Origin: Acidobacteriota bacterium
GTDB taxonomy: Bacteria > Acidobacteriota > Terriglobia > Terriglobales > Acidobacteriaceae
DNA length: 39,637 nt
Direction of reading: 5' to 3'
NCBI GenBank assembly: GCA_003225215.1
Contig: QIBC01000013.1
Span: forward strand, 1 to 39,637
Shown here: one piece after another, positions 18,379 to 26,942 of the stretch
How positions within the stretch are numbered: position 1 is the stretch's first letter
How the letters are laid out: each line of letters opens with the position of its first letter
The notes under the pieces: generated by a model
Databases searched by the model: none
The model's input: only the letters and a program-made list of their open reading frames with translations
What the model was told of the DNA's origin: nothing
Program-made: the position numbers and the translations under genes

Positions 18379-21300
18379 ATGAACGCTAGCGTCAGCTCTC
18401 TTTCCGAAATCAAGCGCACACTTCTTCAAAAATACCTGCGCAGTCACGTATCCAACAAGGGTGGAGAACAGGGCCTTATTGCGCAACGTCCCCTTGGGGA
18501 GCCGGTGCCACTCTCTTTCTGCCAGCAGCAGATATGGTTACATGAACAACTGGCGGGTGAGATTCCTTTCTACAACGAAACCATCACGATCTACCGTCAA
18601 GGCCCGCTGGATGCGGCGGTGCTGGAGCGGTGCTTCATTGAAATCATTCGGCGACATGAGATCTGGCGTACTACGTTTGAGACTCCCGGCGGCGAACCCG
18701 TGCAGATCGTCCATCCCACGCCGAATAGGTTTTGTTTCCCAATAGTGGACTTGCGCAATGCTTCAGAAGAGGGGAGAGAAGCGGAAGCTAAACGTCTGGC
18801 CACAGAGGATGCGCGCCGTCCCTTCGACTTGAAGGGCGGTCCCCTGCTACGCGTCTTCGTGGTGCACATGGCGGAGGAACAGTATCGGCTATACCTCACT
18901 TTCCACCAGATCATCTTCGATGCGATAACAGCTTACCGAGTATTTCTCCCTGAATTGACCAAGCTTTACGAGGCCTTCTCTCTAGGCAAGCCGTCGCCCT
19001 TACCGGAAACTCGCATTCAGTATGGCGACTTTTCATACTGGCAGCGGAGGGAATTTGCGAAAAAAGTTGACTCTGAGCACGTGGCTCATTGGCAAAGGCA
19101 ACTGTCCGGGGAACTTCCAGTGCTGCAATGGCCCACGGAGCGCCCACGTCCCTCAATAGAAACCCATCGTGGCGCGATTCACCGTTTCACTTTTCCAAGA
19201 GACCTCATACGGGATCTGAGGGAGCTTAGTCAGCGCGAGGGGACGTCGCTTTACATGGTGTTGCTGGCAGGCTTCGTCGCCGTGCTCCATCGTTACACCG
19301 CACAGGAAGACATCATTCTCGCCAGTCTCACCGCCGGACGTAAGCAAACAGAGCTGGAGTCGCTTCTCGGTTATTTCGTGAATCCCCTTGCTCTACGCAT
19401 CAATGTTTCCGGGAATCCGACGTTCAGAGAATTGCAGTCGCGTGTTCGCAGTGTCGTGCTCGATGCGCTGGCTCACGAAGAGGTTCCGTTTGGCGAGATT
19501 CTCAGGCAGATTCAATTCAAACAGGATCCAAGCCGCAATCCCATCTTTCAAATCATTTTCTCGCAACAGCCGCGCCTGGCAGACATCCCTCCCGGATGGA
19601 GCCTTGTCACCGAAGAAATCTCGAATGGCGGATCAAAGGTTGACCTTGTAATCGTAGTAGACGATCGAGGAGAAGAGATCTCAGGCCCAATCACCTACAA
19701 TCCAGATCTTTTTCAGGAATCCACTATCACGAGAATGGTTGGGCACTGGGAAACACTGCTCAAGGCGGTGTGCGTGAATATCGACCAGCCGGTCGCGCGC
19801 CTGCCTATCCTCACCGAAGCAGAACGTAACCAGATCTTGTTCGAATGGAACGCTACACATGCAGATTATCCCAACAACATCTGTTTGCATGAATTGATCG
19901 AGACTCAGGCGGAGCAGACTCCGGATGCCGAAGCCGTCATCTACAACGAGCAGCGACTGACCTATCGGCAATTGAATGCCCGCGCAAATCAGCTTGCGCA
20001 TCGTTTGCGGGAATTAGGCGCTGGCCCTGAAGTGCTGATCGGCATTTGCATGGAACGATCGATCGAGATGGTCGTCGCGTTACTAGGCGCCCTGAAAGCC
20101 GGAGCTGCCTACCTGCCGCTAGATCCCGAGTATCCGAAGGAGCGTCTGCGTATCATTCTTGATGATAGCCACCCTATTGTCCTTCTCACGCAACAACGTT
20201 TGTTGACGCAATTACCGCCTTGCGATTTGAAAGTGATTGCTCTCGATAGCGAGTGGAACCAGATTGCGTCACAAAGTAGTTCGAATCCAACGCGCTTAGC
20301 AGGTCCTGACAATGTCGCTTACGCAATCTATACATCGGGATCAACCGGGAGGCCCAAAGGTGTTCTGAATATTCATCGGGCGATCGTGAACCGCTTGATC
20401 TGGATGCAGGACGCCTATTCGCTCACGCCTGATGATCGCGTTTTACAAAAAACGCCATACAGTTTCGACGTTTCAGTTTGGGAATTCTTTTGGCCACTGA
20501 TCTCGGGTGCTGCTCTGGTCATTGCAAAGCCGGGAGGCCATAAAGATCCCGACTATCTCCTCGCATTGATACAACGTGAGAAGGTAACGACCACGCATTT
20601 TGTGCCTTCGATGCTCCAGGTTTTTCTCGAAGTCGACGGACTTGAAGCTTGCCACAATCTAAAAAGGGTGATCTGTAGCGGCGAGGCTTTACCATACGAG
20701 GTTCAGAAGCGCTTCTTTGCTCGCCTGCAAGCGGAATTGCACAATCTCTACGGACCCACAGAGGCTGCTGTCGATGTGACCTACTGGCAATGCCGTCCGG
20801 ATTCCGGTGATCCAATCGTGCCGATTGGGCGTCCCATCGCCAACGTTCAAATTTATTTGCTGGATGAAAATCTGCAGCCGGTGCCCATAGGGGTCGCGGG
20901 TCAACTGCACATCGGAGGCGTGGCCTTGGCCCGTGGTTATCTGAATCGCCGGGAATTAACGGCGGAGAAGTTCATCCCGGATCCATTCAGCGCGCAGCCA
21001 GGTGGACGCCTGTACAAAACGGGAGACTTGGCGCGCTATCGAGCCGATGGGAACATTGAGTATCTTGGCCGCATCGACGACCAGGTAAAAATTCGCGGCT
21101 TTCGCATCGAACTGGGCGAGATTGAAGCTGTGCTCCATGAACACCCACTCGTTCGCGAAGCTCGCGTCGTTGTGCACGAAGATATTTCCGGTGATCGCCG
21201 CGTGCCGATTGGGCGTCCCATCGCCAACGTTCAAATTTATTTGCTGGATGAAAATCTGCAGCCGGTGCCCATAGGGGTCGCGGGTCAACTGCACATCGGA

Positions 21301-22044
21301 GGCGTGGCCTTGGCCCGTGGTTATCTGAATCGCCGGGAATTAACGGCGGAGAAGTTCATCCCGGATCCATTCAGCGCGCAGCCAGGTGGACGCCTGTACA
21401 AAACGGGAGACTTGGCGCGCTATCGAGCCGATGGGAACATTGAGTATCTTGGCCGCATCGACGACCAGGTAAAAATTCGCGGCTTTCGCATCGAACTGGG
21501 CGAGATTGAAGCTGTGCTCCATGAACACCCACTCGTTCGCGAAGCTCGCGTCGTTGTGCACGAAGATATTTCCGGTGATCGCCGCCTGGCAGCTTACATC
21601 GTCTGCGCCGAGAAGGCCGACTCTGGTCTGCAGCAACTGCGCGAGTATTTGAGCGATAAGCTCCCGAACTACATGGTTCCGGCAATCATCAAGCTGGAGA
21701 AGCTTCCTTTAACAGCCAACGGGAAGTTGGATCGCCGTGCCCTTCCCCCGCCTGAGCCTTCCAAGAAGGAAGATACTCGAGTGGAAGAAACTCGCGATGG
21801 AAGTAGGGACGCTGTGGAGCAAGTCTTGGCAGAAGTCTGGACTGAAGTCCTCGGAATACAGGAAATCGGTAATTACGACAACTTCTTTGATCTTGGAGGG
21901 CATTCTCTTACCGCGATCCAGGTGGTTGCGCGTGTAAAGACTCGTCTGGGCCTCCAAATTAAGCCCAGACAGCTTGCCTTCCAGACGCTCGCCCAACTTG
22001 CGGCAGTTTGCAAAGAGCAGTTGCATCCCAATGAAGTCAGTTAA
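18379..22044 (+). CDS. NRPS module C-A-PCP, predicted to activate serine, with duplicated A6-A8 segment
   Basis: Domain order: N-terminal helix SLSEIKRTLLQKYLR, condensation domain (about 30-460), adenylation domain (about 490-1150) and PCP (LGGHSLTA, S1176). The C3 motif reads HQIIFDA (H176-A182): the second His is Gln and the Gly is Ala. Adenylation motifs are YTSGSTGRPKG (Y651), FDVSVWE (D697) and NLYGPTE. The pocket code read against GrsA is DVWHISLVDK, close to known serine codes such as that of EntF. After A5, the stretch from A6 through A8 occurs twice in a row, exact at DNA level and in frame, so the protein is 128 residues longer than normal. There is no thioesterase or reductase domain. 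A 91-bp gap separates it from the free-standing C gene, and the 3' end overlaps the first hydrolase by 14 bp. Confidence 0.92.
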   Translation: MNASVSSLSEIKRTLLQKYLRSHVSNKGGEQGLIAQRPLGEPVPLSFCQQQIWLHEQLAGEIPFYNETITIYRQGPLDAAVLERCFIEIIRRHEIWRTTFETPGGEPVQIVHPTPNRFCFPIVDLRNASEEGREAEAKRLATEDARRPFDLKGGPLLRVFVVHMAEEQYRLYLTFHQIIFDAITAYRVFLPELTKLYEAFSLGKPSPLPETRIQYGDFSYWQRREFAKKVDSEHVAHWQRQLSGELPVLQWPTERPRPSIETHRGAIHRFTFPRDLIRDLRELSQREGTSLYMVLLAGFVAVLHRYTAQEDIILASLTAGRKQTELESLLGYFVNPLALRINVSGNPTFRELQSRVRSVVLDALAHEEVPFGEILRQIQFKQDPSRNPIFQIIFSQQPRLADIPPGWSLVTEEISNGGSKVDLVIVVDDRGEEISGPITYNPDLFQESTITRMVGHWETLLKAVCVNIDQPVARLPILTEAERNQILFEWNATHADYPNNICLHELIETQAEQTPDAEAVIYNEQRLTYRQLNARANQLAHRLRELGAGPEVLIGICMERSIEMVVALLGALKAGAAYLPLDPEYPKERLRIILDDSHPIVLLTQQRLLTQLPPCDLKVIALDSEWNQIASQSSSNPTRLAGPDNVAYAIYTSGSTGRPKGVLNIHRAIVNRLIWMQDAYSLTPDDRVLQKTPYSFDVSVWEFFWPLISGAALVIAKPGGHKDPDYLLALIQREKVTTTHFVPSMLQVFLEVDGLEACHNLKRVICSGEALPYEVQKRFFARLQAELHNLYGPTEAAVDVTYWQCRPDSGDPIVPIGRPIANVQIYLLDENLQPVPIGVAGQLHIGGVALARGYLNRRELTAEKFIPDPFSAQPGGRLYKTGDLARYRADGNIEYLGRIDDQVKIRGFRIELGEIEAVLHEHPLVREARVVVHEDISGDRRVPIGRPIANVQIYLLDENLQPVPIGVAGQLHIGGVALARGYLNRRELTAEKFIPDPFSAQPGGRLYKTGDLARYRADGNIEYLGRIDDQVKIRGFRIELGEIEAVLHEHPLVREARVVVHEDISGDRRLAAYIVCAEKADSGLQQLREYLSDKLPNYMVPAIIKLEKLPLTANGKLDRRALPPPEPSKKEDTRVEETRDGSRDAVEQVLAEVWTEVLGIQEIGNYDNFFDLGGHSLTAIQVVARVKTRLGLQIKPRQLAFQTLAQLAAVCKEQLHPNEVS
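20817..21584 (+). repeat. Exact 2 x 384-bp tandem direct duplication inside the serine adenylation domain
   Basis: Copy 1 spans 20817-21200 and copy 2 spans 21201-21584; reading them side by side I find no mismatch. The unit is 128 codons, so the frame is kept. It encodes adenylation motifs A6 (LHIGGVALARGYL), A7 (LYKTGDL) and A8 (GRIDDQVKIRGFRIELGEIE). The 11-mer TTCCGGTGATC occurs in register just before copy 1 and near the end of each copy, a plausible microhomology for the duplication. Identity implies a very recent event or an assembly error. Confidence 0.95.
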
Positions 22045-22837
22045 AATCCCCCTGCCATTTCATTTTGGGCCTGCTGCTCAGCCGCTCTTCGGTTGCTACC
22101 ATGAGCCGGACTTGGCGCGAAGGCGGCAATGCGCAGTCATCATCTGCCAGCCAATAGGCCATGAATACATCAATTGCCATCGCGCGCTTCGACAGCTAGC
22201 CGTGCGCTTGGCTGAAGTGGGCTTTCCGGTTCTACGTTTCGATTATTACGGTTGCGGTGACTCTTCCGGCAACGCGGAAGCGGGCACTATTCCTCGATGG
22301 CTGGAGGACATCTCAGAGGCCATTTTCCAGGTAAAGCAGCGCTCTAAGCTGGACACGGTCTGTATTGCCGGACTCCGGTTAGGTGGAGCACTCGCTGCCA
22401 TGCTTGGCGCGGAGCGCGGCGACATTGAAAGCATGCTGCTCTGGGATCCCGTGGTGGACGGTAAGAGCTATCTCGAGGACCTGCAGCTCTTGCAAAAAGA
22501 GCAGATGCGCTCCCGACCGAAACCCGGCCGGCGGGAAAGAGCACAAGAACACCTCGAAATTCTGGGTTTTCCTTTCACGCACGCCTTGTATAGCCAGGTA
22601 CAGGAAATAAAGTTGCGCGCCATCACTCGCCGGCCGGCAAAAAACATGTTTATGATTCAAAGCCGTACCTCTGACCAGGGTCGAGGTGCGGAGTTGTTCA
22701 ACCTGACTGAGTCGAATTGGGAATACCAAGCGCTTCCAATTCCGCAGATCTGGCTACCCACAACCAACGGAAGCTTACTCGTGCCTGGCCAAGCCTTGCA
22801 GTCGATCGTTTCGTGGACGTGCAGGATGCATTCATGA
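22031..22837 (+). CDS. Alpha/beta-hydrolase, exosortase-A-associated hydrolase type, lacking the nucleophile serine
   Basis: A 268-residue alpha/beta-hydrolase-fold protein. Typical features are VIICQPIGHEYINCHRALR, LAEVGFPVLRFDYYGCGDSSG and the elbow region VCIAGLRLGG, where the canonical GxSxG has Arg in the nucleophile position (G-L-R-L-G). The GLRLG form is known from the hydrolases that accompany exosortase A. In this gene set such proteins are thought to act on polysaccharide or acyl intermediates, but the reaction is not established. ATG 22031 is chosen because it leaves a 14-bp overlap with the NRPS and starts directly on the fold (MKSVKIPLPF). The stop overlaps the next start (ATGA at 22834-22837). 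Lying directly after an NRPS without a thioesterase, it is a candidate for peptide release or transfer, although the missing serine argues against a standard thioesterase. Confidence 0.82.
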   Translation: MKSVKIPLPFHFGPAAQPLFGCYHEPDLARRRQCAVIICQPIGHEYINCHRALRQLAVRLAEVGFPVLRFDYYGCGDSSGNAEAGTIPRWLEDISEAIFQVKQRSKLDTVCIAGLRLGGALAAMLGAERGDIESMLLWDPVVDGKSYLEDLQLLQKEQMRSRPKPGRRERAQEHLEILGFPFTHALYSQVQEIKLRAITRRPAKNMFMIQSRTSDQGRGAELFNLTESNWEYQALPIPQIWLPTTNGSLLVPGQALQSIVSWTCRMHS

Positions 22838-23784
22838 GAGAGCAACCCCTTCTTTTCGGCGAGATGAAGTCCCTGATCGGGATTTTGGCCGATTCGCCAA
22901 GAACTCATCCGGGTCCACCACGACCGGCTGTAATCCTGCTAAATCCCGGAATTGTCCATCGGGTCGGGCCGGGCCGTATCTACGTAAAAATTGCGCGCAT
23001 CTTGGCGGAAACAGGTTTCACGGTACTTCGATTTGATTTTTCCGGAATCGGAGATAGTGCCGTACGGCAGGACAGCCTACCCTTTGAGAAGAGTGCGGTC
23101 AGTGAAGCGCAGGAGGCGATGGATTTCCTGCAACGGGCACACAACATCGATCGGTTCATCCTGATGGGGGGCTGCTCAGGAGCTGTGATTTCGCTCGAGG
23201 CTGCCCTTAACGACCCTCGGGTCATCGGCGCAGTTCTCATCAACTTTCCGTTCACTCAGGATCAGGATGAGAATGCGCCCGATCTCGCCTTGCGCAGAGC
23301 AGCCCACTACTATCGCAACTTCGCCTTAGTTAATCCTAGGAGCTGGCAGAAACTGTGTACCGGAAAAGCTAACTATCGATTTCTACTTCGGGTCATGTGC
23401 TCCGAAGTCAAGCGTCGGGTTAGCTTTGGTCCGGGTGCCTCCCCTGAAAGCCCCCTGCTCCACAGTCTGCGGTGTTTGGCCGATCGTGGAGTTCGTGTGA
23501 CGCTCGTCTGCTCCGAAGGCGATCCAAGTCTCGAAGAATTACACGACACCGTCGGGAAATACTTGCGACAGCTGTCGCATTGTGGAAGTATCGCAGTTAG
23601 CATCGTCCGTCGATCGGATCATACTTTCACTTCTCTCTATGACCAGGAACAGCTTCTTGAGCTGATCCTGGAACGGGTTCAGACGATGGCTCAACCCGTG
23701 GAAAACTTATCCAATAGCCGAGAGCCCCTCTGCACAGAAAACATTGTTCTTCAGGAAGGCTTGACGCGCCAGTCAAGCTTGTAA
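22834..23784 (+). CDS. Second alpha/beta-hydrolase with Cys at the nucleophile elbow
   Basis: A 316-residue alpha/beta-hydrolase beginning MREQPLLFGEMKSLIGILA. Visible features are ILLNPGIVHRVGPGRIYVK, LAETGFTVLRFDFSGIGDS and the elbow ILMGGCSGAVISLEAAL, where the residue between the glycines (G-G-C-S-G) is Cys rather than Ser. A late acidic residue (CSEGDPS) and a late histidine (RRSDHTFTS) could complete a triad. It matches the partner hydrolase of exosortase-A clusters. The start is the ATG that overlaps the upstream stop (ATGA); a longer in-frame ATG at 22717 lies inside the first hydrolase and is rejected. The two hydrolases are translationally coupled and likely act together, perhaps releasing or transferring the NRPS product to glycan or lipid. 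Confidence 0.83.
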   Translation: MREQPLLFGEMKSLIGILADSPRTHPGPPRPAVILLNPGIVHRVGPGRIYVKIARILAETGFTVLRFDFSGIGDSAVRQDSLPFEKSAVSEAQEAMDFLQRAHNIDRFILMGGCSGAVISLEAALNDPRVIGAVLINFPFTQDQDENAPDLALRRAAHYYRNFALVNPRSWQKLCTGKANYRFLLRVMCSEVKRRVSFGPGASPESPLLHSLRCLADRGVRVTLVCSEGDPSLEELHDTVGKYLRQLSHCGSIAVSIVRRSDHTFTSLYDQEQLLELILERVQTMAQPVENLSNSREPLCTENIVLQEGLTRQSSL

Positions 23785-23817
23785 AAAGCGACACAAACCC
23801 TTGGAGTAAATCGGTAT

Positions 23818-26800
23818 ATGAGCACACATCCGCCCCACAAACTTTGCCAATTTGAAACCAGCGATGCCGTAAACTTCGGCGATCTTGAGTTCAAAAACGA
23901 CGCGAGCTATTCCGCTTCCGGATCTACTGAACTCTTGGACAGATCATGTGTAAAGGCGGTTGACAGTGCAGGGGTGACAGAGTTTGTAAGTGCTCGAGCT
24001 GCCGAGCGCCCCCTGGCAGCACAAACCTTGCCTGCAGAGAATGACTTCTACAACCAATATCCATGGTGTCTCAATTGTTTTCCTACGGTTCGAGAATTGA
24101 CCCGTCATCTCGTCGACGAACTGAACCGGCTGGATCGGACGCCGCGAGACTGGCGACGTTCGGAGGTGATCACAAACATTTTTCTGCTTTCATGCACGAT
24201 CACCGATACGATCGACGACTTTCTCGCCGGGAATAACTATGACTTTGCCCGTATCGGTAAGACGGTGCCATTCGCCAATTTGGCTGTCAAGGGCATCGAT
24301 AAGTTCTTCGATCTCGCCGGCAGATTGCGGTCTGCGTCACTGACTCAATTGCGCCGTTGGGAAGAGGACTGGGGTGCGGCCGTCACCGAATTTCTGCGTC
24401 ATTCGCTGGCAGGCGCCGACTCGGATCCAAGCGTCTTATTGAAGCTTCGAACGCGATTAGCGGACCTGTTGCCCGGGCCGTTTCCTGCCAGTCTATGGCG
24501 GCAGCGCCCGAAGCTTCCCGCCTTTTTCCGTTCACGCGATTTTGCGCCTGACGATTGCCTTGAGCTTGGCCGCAAGTTCGTTGCTGCTTTCCCCGACCTT
24601 GATCGGCCTCTGATTGTGTTGGGACTGCGCACGGCCGGATCATTTCTGGCGCCACTATTGTGCGCCTACCTTGGCAGTCAACTTCGCAAAGCAGAGTGGC
24701 TTGCTGTTCGGCCGCGGAAGGGCCTGACCAGATGGGAACAATCCAGCCTTCGGCGCGCTGCCGTAAAAAACGCGCGTGCGCTGATCATCGATGAATCGAT
24801 CCATTCAGGGCAAACGCTGGCGAAAACTGTGGGTCTGCTTCGTCTTGCCGGCTTTACGGATGATGCCATTGTCATCCTGAACCCTGTCGAACCAGCCATT
24901 CCGGAATGGAAAAATTCAAGTGTGTTCCGCTGCATTTCTCAGATTCCCGTGATCACGCTGGAGCCGGCAGAACGATACAAGCAGCGCCTGCTCGACTCGA
25001 ATCCAGCAGTGGAAGAACGATTGAATGAATATTTCAACGCTCGCGGCCACAGAAGCGCAACCATAGTTGAAAGTCAAACGACAGAAGAGCTGAACGACCT
25101 CTGGCGAACCGCTCCGAACCGTGTTGACGTTCGTCTCAAGCGAATTTACCGGGTGCATTTGACAGATTCCGCGGGTAAGAAAGAAACACGCCACATCCTG
25201 GCGAAAAGCGTTGGCTGGGGATGGCTTGGGTACCATGCGTTTTGGGCCGGACAGCAATTGCAGGAGTTCGTTCCCCCAATGCTGGGTGTGCGGGAGGGGA
25301 TCCTATACACAGAATGGTTTCCCCAAACTCCAGACTCGCTTCATTCTCCTCGCGATCGCCAAACAATCATTGAGACTCTCGCCTCCTACGTGGCGACGCG
25401 TGCGCGTAACTTAGTGCTTGAGAGTGACCCGGCGTCCGACCTGGTGAATGAGGGCCGTCATCGCGGATTCCAGATCTTAGCAAGAGCTCTGGCAGGAGCC
25501 TACAGTTCACGGTTTGTAGCCGCAATGAAGCGGCAGAGTATTCAGCGGGAACTCGCACGCAAGAATTGCCAGGGCGCTGTGCTGACTGATGGCAAGATGT
25601 CGCAGGCAGAGTGGATCTCAGTCGATTCCCGTTTGCTGAAAACAGATTTCGAACATCACGGGCAGGGCAAGAACGAGTTGATGATGACCGATCCTGCCTA
25701 TGATCTTGCCGATGCAATTTTCCAGTTTGGGCTTTCGGAAGCGGAATCCGCGAAGCTGGTCGATGCGTACGCGCAACAAACCGGCGACCGCGAGGTTGGG
25801 CAGCGCCTCTTCTTCAATAAGTTACTTGCGGGCTTGTGGGCCCAGGACCAGGCTATCCTTGGCTTGCAGAATCCGCGGCTTCTCAAGCTCCGGACAAAAT
25901 TCCATGAAGAATATATTGCCGCCTGGAACTTCTTGGTAGCGGAAACCATCCGTGAATGCGGAAAGCTGTGCCAACGCCCGCGTGATGTCCAATGGAGCTC
26001 CCCTCTCGTTGTAGCGGATATTGACGGCGTGCTGGACAGAATGGTTTTTGGTTTTCCGTCGACGACGGCCGCCGGCATTGAAGCGATCTCTTTGCTTCAT
26101 GCCCACGGATTCGCGATCGCGTTAAACACCGCTCGCACGCTCCGGGAAGTGAAGCAGTATTGTGCGTCCTATGGCTTTGTTGGGGGCGTCGCAGAATATG
26201 GAGCCGTATGCTGGGATGGCGCCACCGATCGCGAGATCGCGCTGGTGTCTTCGGAATCGCGCGAACAGTTGGAGGAGGTGCGAAATGCGTTTCTACGCAT
26301 TCCAGGAGTCTTTTTGAACGAAGATTATCGCTATTCTCTCCGCGCGTTTACTTACCAGGGAGGCCGAACAGTTCCGGTTCCTTCCCTTCTGGTTCAGGAT
26401 TTGTTGGCGGGTCTCAAGGTTGACAGGTTGCAGGCGCATCACACCGGGTTGGATACAGCAATTCTTGCCAAAGAGAGCAACAAAGGCAGCGGGCTGCTCT
26501 CACTGCTCGATGCCGTGAGTCACACGGGCTGTGAAACCCTGGCGATTGGCGACACTGAACCCGACTTATCGATGTTCCGCGTAGCTCGACGTTCCTTTGC
26601 TCCGGGACATATCCCCTGCAGGCGTGAGGCTCAGTTACTCCGCTGCGGCATCGCCGATCATGCATATCAGCCGGGATTGTTGCAGATCGCACGCAGGATC
26701 ATCCATCCGAATGGCGAGAGTTGTGATCGCTGCCATACAGTGAAGAGCGCCTTGTCCAGAAATGACGGACTCTTTGTCTCGTTGTTGAAGGCAGCCGATC

Positions 26801-26868
26801 AGAAACCTCAGTCTCTGTTACTCCGAAATGGGATCAACCCATCGGCTTTGCTGCTCTTTAGAAAATAA
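23818..26868 (+). CDS. Three-part protein: PRTase-like, kinase-like and HAD-phosphatase-like domains
   Basis: 1016 residues with no close full-length family I can name. Residues 1-75 look low-complexity or variable; 80-230 are helical and unassigned. Residues about 240-380 resemble a type I phosphoribosyltransferase: LIVLGLRTAGSFLAPLL (from 265) and ALIIDESIHSGQTL (321-334), a match to the PRPP-binding loop with D325/E326. Residues about 430-690 look like an aminoglycoside/choline-kinase-type fold: LAKSVGWGWLG (K463), GILYTEWFPQ and KTDFEHHGQGKNELMMTDPAYD (D610, D625). Residues 728-985 are HAD-like: VADIDGVLDR (D734, D736), LNTART and AIGDTEPDLSMF (D912, D916). The set could make, phosphorylate and dephosphorylate a ribosyl or nucleotide-like compound. 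It sits 33 bp after the hydrolases and before the flippase, so it is probably part of the pathway. PRTase and HAD calls are good; the kinase call is moderate. Confidence 0.75.
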   Translation: MSTHPPHKLCQFETSDAVNFGDLEFKNDASYSASGSTELLDRSCVKAVDSAGVTEFVSARAAERPLAAQTLPAENDFYNQYPWCLNCFPTVRELTRHLVDELNRLDRTPRDWRRSEVITNIFLLSCTITDTIDDFLAGNNYDFARIGKTVPFANLAVKGIDKFFDLAGRLRSASLTQLRRWEEDWGAAVTEFLRHSLAGADSDPSVLLKLRTRLADLLPGPFPASLWRQRPKLPAFFRSRDFAPDDCLELGRKFVAAFPDLDRPLIVLGLRTAGSFLAPLLCAYLGSQLRKAEWLAVRPRKGLTRWEQSSLRRAAVKNARALIIDESIHSGQTLAKTVGLLRLAGFTDDAIVILNPVEPAIPEWKNSSVFRCISQIPVITLEPAERYKQRLLDSNPAVEERLNEYFNARGHRSATIVESQTTEELNDLWRTAPNRVDVRLKRIYRVHLTDSAGKKETRHILAKSVGWGWLGYHAFWAGQQLQEFVPPMLGVREGILYTEWFPQTPDSLHSPRDRQTIIETLASYVATRARNLVLESDPASDLVNEGRHRGFQILARALAGAYSSRFVAAMKRQSIQRELARKNCQGAVLTDGKMSQAEWISVDSRLLKTDFEHHGQGKNELMMTDPAYDLADAIFQFGLSEAESAKLVDAYAQQTGDREVGQRLFFNKLLAGLWAQDQAILGLQNPRLLKLRTKFHEEYIAAWNFLVAETIRECGKLCQRPRDVQWSSPLVVADIDGVLDRMVFGFPSTTAAGIEAISLLHAHGFAIALNTARTLREVKQYCASYGFVGGVAEYGAVCWDGATDREIALVSSESREQLEEVRNAFLRIPGVFLNEDYRYSLRAFTYQGGRTVPVPSLLVQDLLAGLKVDRLQAHHTGLDTAILAKESNKGSGLLSLLDAVSHTGCETLAIGDTEPDLSMFRVARRSFAPGHIPCRREAQLLRCGIADHAYQPGLLQIARRIIHPNGESCDRCHTVKSALSRNDGLFVSLLKAADQKPQSLLLRNGINPSALLLFRK

Positions 26869-26942
26869 CTGAGTCAAGCACGCGCCGATTGTCCGCTGGA
26901 CAAGACCCCCCATTCTTAGTCTTTTTCGAAAGTATCGTCCTG

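Noticed and set aside
20817-21584. Second complete adenylation domain in the serine NRPS
   Set aside because: Only A6-A8 is doubled; motifs A1-A5 and A9-A10 occur once, so this is a partial duplication, not an added module.
22031-23784. Ordinary type II thioesterase for the NRPS
   Set aside because: Neither hydrolase has the GxSxG serine and both look more like exosortase-A-associated hydrolases, so only a looser release/transfer role is proposed.
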